From Smittium mucronatum (Eukaryota > Kickxellomycota > Harpellomycetes > Harpellales > Legeriomycetaceae), in the NCBI GenBank assembly GCA_001953115.1, contig LSSL01000060.1, forward strand, positions 1 to 10,219: a DNA stretch of 10,219 nt, written 5' to 3'. The notes beneath the pieces were generated by a model. That model did not search any database. It saw nothing but the letters and a program-made list of their open reading frames with translations, and was not told the DNA's origin. Both the position numbers and the translations under genes were made by a program. This document shows positions 7,917 through 10,219 of the stretch, piece by piece (the first letter of the stretch is position 1; every line of letters starts with the position of its first letter).

Positions 7917-9706
7917 TTAAATAAAGAAATCATGGATAGTGCTTTTTCTTTTCTTTTTCTACTTCTTACCTACATTTGATGGGGATATATTAGCGACTGA
8001 GTTCCTCAAGCAGCTAATATTTTTGAAACTTTTACTTTGAAATAGTTATTTACCCCCTTTATATTGGTACTCCAGATTTAATTGATACATCATAACTTTA
8101 ATAGCATCAATTTTTTCTACCAAACGTGATAGCTTTTTTTGAATAATTTGAAGTTTCTGTTTCAAAAAATTATTTGATGAATCTAAATTTTTCTCGGATA
8201 TCAGGTTTGTTATATCGTAATTGCCTTTTTTAAAAAATTCGTGGGTATTATTGATAGCACTATCGATTTCTTCGATAACTAAATTTCAATATTCAATTGA
8301 ATTATTTTCATCTATATTTAAAAATTGTTTTAATTGGATATTATCGATTCTTTCCTCGATTTTATAATTTTACAGAAAGCTTTTTAATATGTCAGAAACA
8401 CCGGATACACATTTTTTTTCACTGGAAGTATTTTTCATATTGATACTGATGTAGTTATTTTCTGTGTCTTCTTTGAATTTTGGAATTATTTCTGCTTTTG
8501 AAAAACAGTTGTGTTTTGTTTTAACTGTAATATTGTTCCAGAACTGCAGTGATATTTCCGGAGCATCCAATACGTGAGCTGGGTTACCAAATAAGACTTC
8601 AGCCGCTCCCCTAGTCATTTTTTTTAATTCTTCTTGAAAGGTATCTTTTTTTTCTTTAGGAAAATAATAAAACTCTATAATTTTTTTAATCAATAAAGAT
8701 TTATTCCTTTTTTTAAAGGCTCCTATGATGCCCATATCCATGGGCTGCTTCCACGAGGTGACATTTGGGGGAAAAAATGACTCTAATTCCATTATATTCA
8801 AAGGCTGAGGCATGACCTGGAGCGTTATCAAGTAAAAATAGGACTTTTTTTTCGGTAAATATTTTCACAAAAGCTTTAAATATATTTGAAAACCATTCTT
8901 TAAATATAATGTTATACATCCAAGCATTTTCCTGTTTAAAACAGGGAATGTGGAATTTTTTCCCCTGATGCATGCCGGATTTTTATTTCTCCCGATCATA
9001 GATATAGGTATTTTTATTGTTTTAGTGGTATTACTACAAAGCACTAAAGTTAATCTTTCTTTCTTTCATTTTTTTGTTTCCTCGTACAGTTTTAATATCC
9101 TCTGAAGGGTGCAAAACAGTATATATTGGGATTAAGCTAAAAAAAAGTCCTGTTACATCCATGTCAAAAACATTTTCTGGGTTATATTCAACAATGATAG
9201 ACGGGCTTTTTTCAAGTTTAGCCAGAATTTCAGAATAATTTTTGTTTATTTCACCTTCTTCTCCAAACAAAGATATACTTTTAATATAACACCTTTTGCA
9301 AAACCTATAATAGCACACATTAGATGAATTGAAATAGGCAATATCTAATTATCTAGATATTTGATGTAATTTTTGTATTACTATAGATGAGGGAAAAACG
9401 AGTTTGGCCATTCTACCAAACTAAATCCATTTAAGAATAATTTTTTCTATTTCCGGCCATTTCGGCACAGAAAACCTTAAGCTATTATCTTTCTCTTCAA
9501 ACTCATTTTTTTTATCTTTCCAATATTTTATCAGAAATATAACTATTTTTCTCACATAACTTGTGGATGTTCAGAATTCTCTACCAGATACCTTTTTGAA
9601 AGTTTAGGGTTAGATTTCACAATAATTATTATTTGCATTCTTTTAGTTTCAGAAAGTCTAGCCCCTCTACCTTTTTTTTTAATGTTGAAATAATTCTATT
9701 TATCAT
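7917..9706 (-). pseudogene. Tigger/pogo (CENP-B-like) transposase pseudogene
   Basis: A full-length relic (about 597 codons) of a pogo-group DDE transposase, read right to left. The likely ATG is at 9704-9706, followed by a frame slip in the A9 run (9672-9680) and the helix-turn-helix part (GRGARLSETKRM, then VRKI from 9555). The CENP-B-type second DNA-binding domain (LRFSVPKWPEIEKIILKWI to RFCKRCYIKS) has stops at 9421 and 9349. The DDE domain follows: FGEEGEINKN, NVFDMDVTGLFF, VRGNKKMKER, LCSNTTKTIKIP, LLDNAPGH, SWKQPMDMGII. The three catalytic aspartates remain at 9157-9159, 8827-8829 and 8736-8738, although the usual E after the first is V. Frames change near 9555, 9047, 8972 and 8785. 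The long C-terminal frame has stops at 8370, 8286, 8046 and 7959. It includes a lysine/leucine-rich probable coiled coil and ends with KRKSTIHDFFI, close to the PCNA-binding box known in pogo transposases but with K for the usual Q. Confidence 0.93.
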
Positions 9707-10219
9707 TTTTTTAAATTTTAGATTAAATAAATGTTGAAAATTCAAGCAAACTTTATTTAATAAAACTTACATCGAATTTTAAAGCGATCTTCCCCATAAC
9801 ATAAAAGTTTTATTTATTTTTTATTTGGATATTAAAAGAATATCAGAGGGCTTAACAAAGTTAATATTTAGTTTTTCAAAATTAAATACAAGAATTTATT
9901 CAAAATCGAATTTTAATTTTTTTTCAATTATTTTTATTATAACTCATACCAGTTTTTAACATTTTTGTTTATTATTGATTATTTCCCGATTCTATTTTAT
10001 AAACTCGTTTTTAATTAATGCGATCAGTTTCTGTTTCGATAATGTAATACTTCATCATAAGATGGAAATTTCTTTAGATTTTATCCCCACAAAAAATATA
10101 TAAGATCTCGTGTATTCAAATATATATATAAATTTTTTTGATTAAAAATATATGAACTCATGTAGCCAAGAATTTGTAATTAAGATACTCACACATATAT
10201 CTAACTATGTTATTATAAT
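9707..10219. other. AT-rich stretch, no gene seen
   Basis: This is upstream of the Tigger reading frame, so part is probably its 5' untranslated and terminal region. No terminal inverted repeat, promoter element or reading frame could be recognised. A short (TA)n run lies near 10121-10131. Confidence 0.5.

Larger units (their letters stand above)
7414..10219 (-). mobile_element. Tigger/pogo DNA transposon remnant; right end not seen
   Basis: The element is defined by the minus-strand transposase relic at 7917-9706 and the candidate terminus at 7414. No inverted copy of the terminus (expected to end in ...ATAATACTG-TA) is visible between 9707 and the window edge. The right end is therefore eroded, deleted or outside the window. 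A second weak CAG-type sequence at 7698-7712 (CAGTGTGTAAGTGCC) is a less convincing alternative left end. The right boundary given is only the window edge. Confidence 0.55.

Overview
The window is very AT-rich (close to four-fifths A+T by eye), has no intact long reading frame, and contains dead DNA transposons of two eukaryotic superfamilies. This points to a nuclear, gene-poor, repeat-laden stretch of a small-genome or invertebrate-type eukaryote. An AT-rich microsporidian or a simple metazoan both fit; the sequence does not settle which. No rRNA, tRNA, CRISPR array or bacterial operon was seen.

Layout. 1-186: an abrupt block of about half G+C with an open frame running in from the left edge, ending at TAG 184-186. 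187-1861: AT-rich, no gene. 1862-2166: two short frames that look like one broken coding stretch with a C-terminal hydrophobic segment. 2333-4173 (+): a near full-length but heavily mutated hAT (ZBED-type) transposase, recognisable from BED finger to C-terminal dimerisation domain. 4656-5151 (+): a block near 45% G+C holding a decayed gene whose second half resembles rolling-circle replication initiators of the Rep_trans / replication initiation factor family. 6091-6444: three tandem copies of a 118-bp unit. 7103-7180: four copies of a unit of about 20 bp. 7414 onwards: a Tigger/pogo-type terminal sequence preceded by TA. 7917-9706 (-): a Tigger/pogo (CENP-B-like) transposase pseudogene with all three catalytic aspartates still present but several frameshifts and stops. 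9707-10219: AT-rich, no gene.

Nothing here forms a working pathway. The window is best read as a graveyard of mobile DNA: two cut-and-paste transposons in opposite orientations, the hAT copy visibly more damaged, around a compositionally foreign block whose Rep-like identity is the most unusual and least certain call. Most family assignments rest on recognising motifs by eye; no database search was run.
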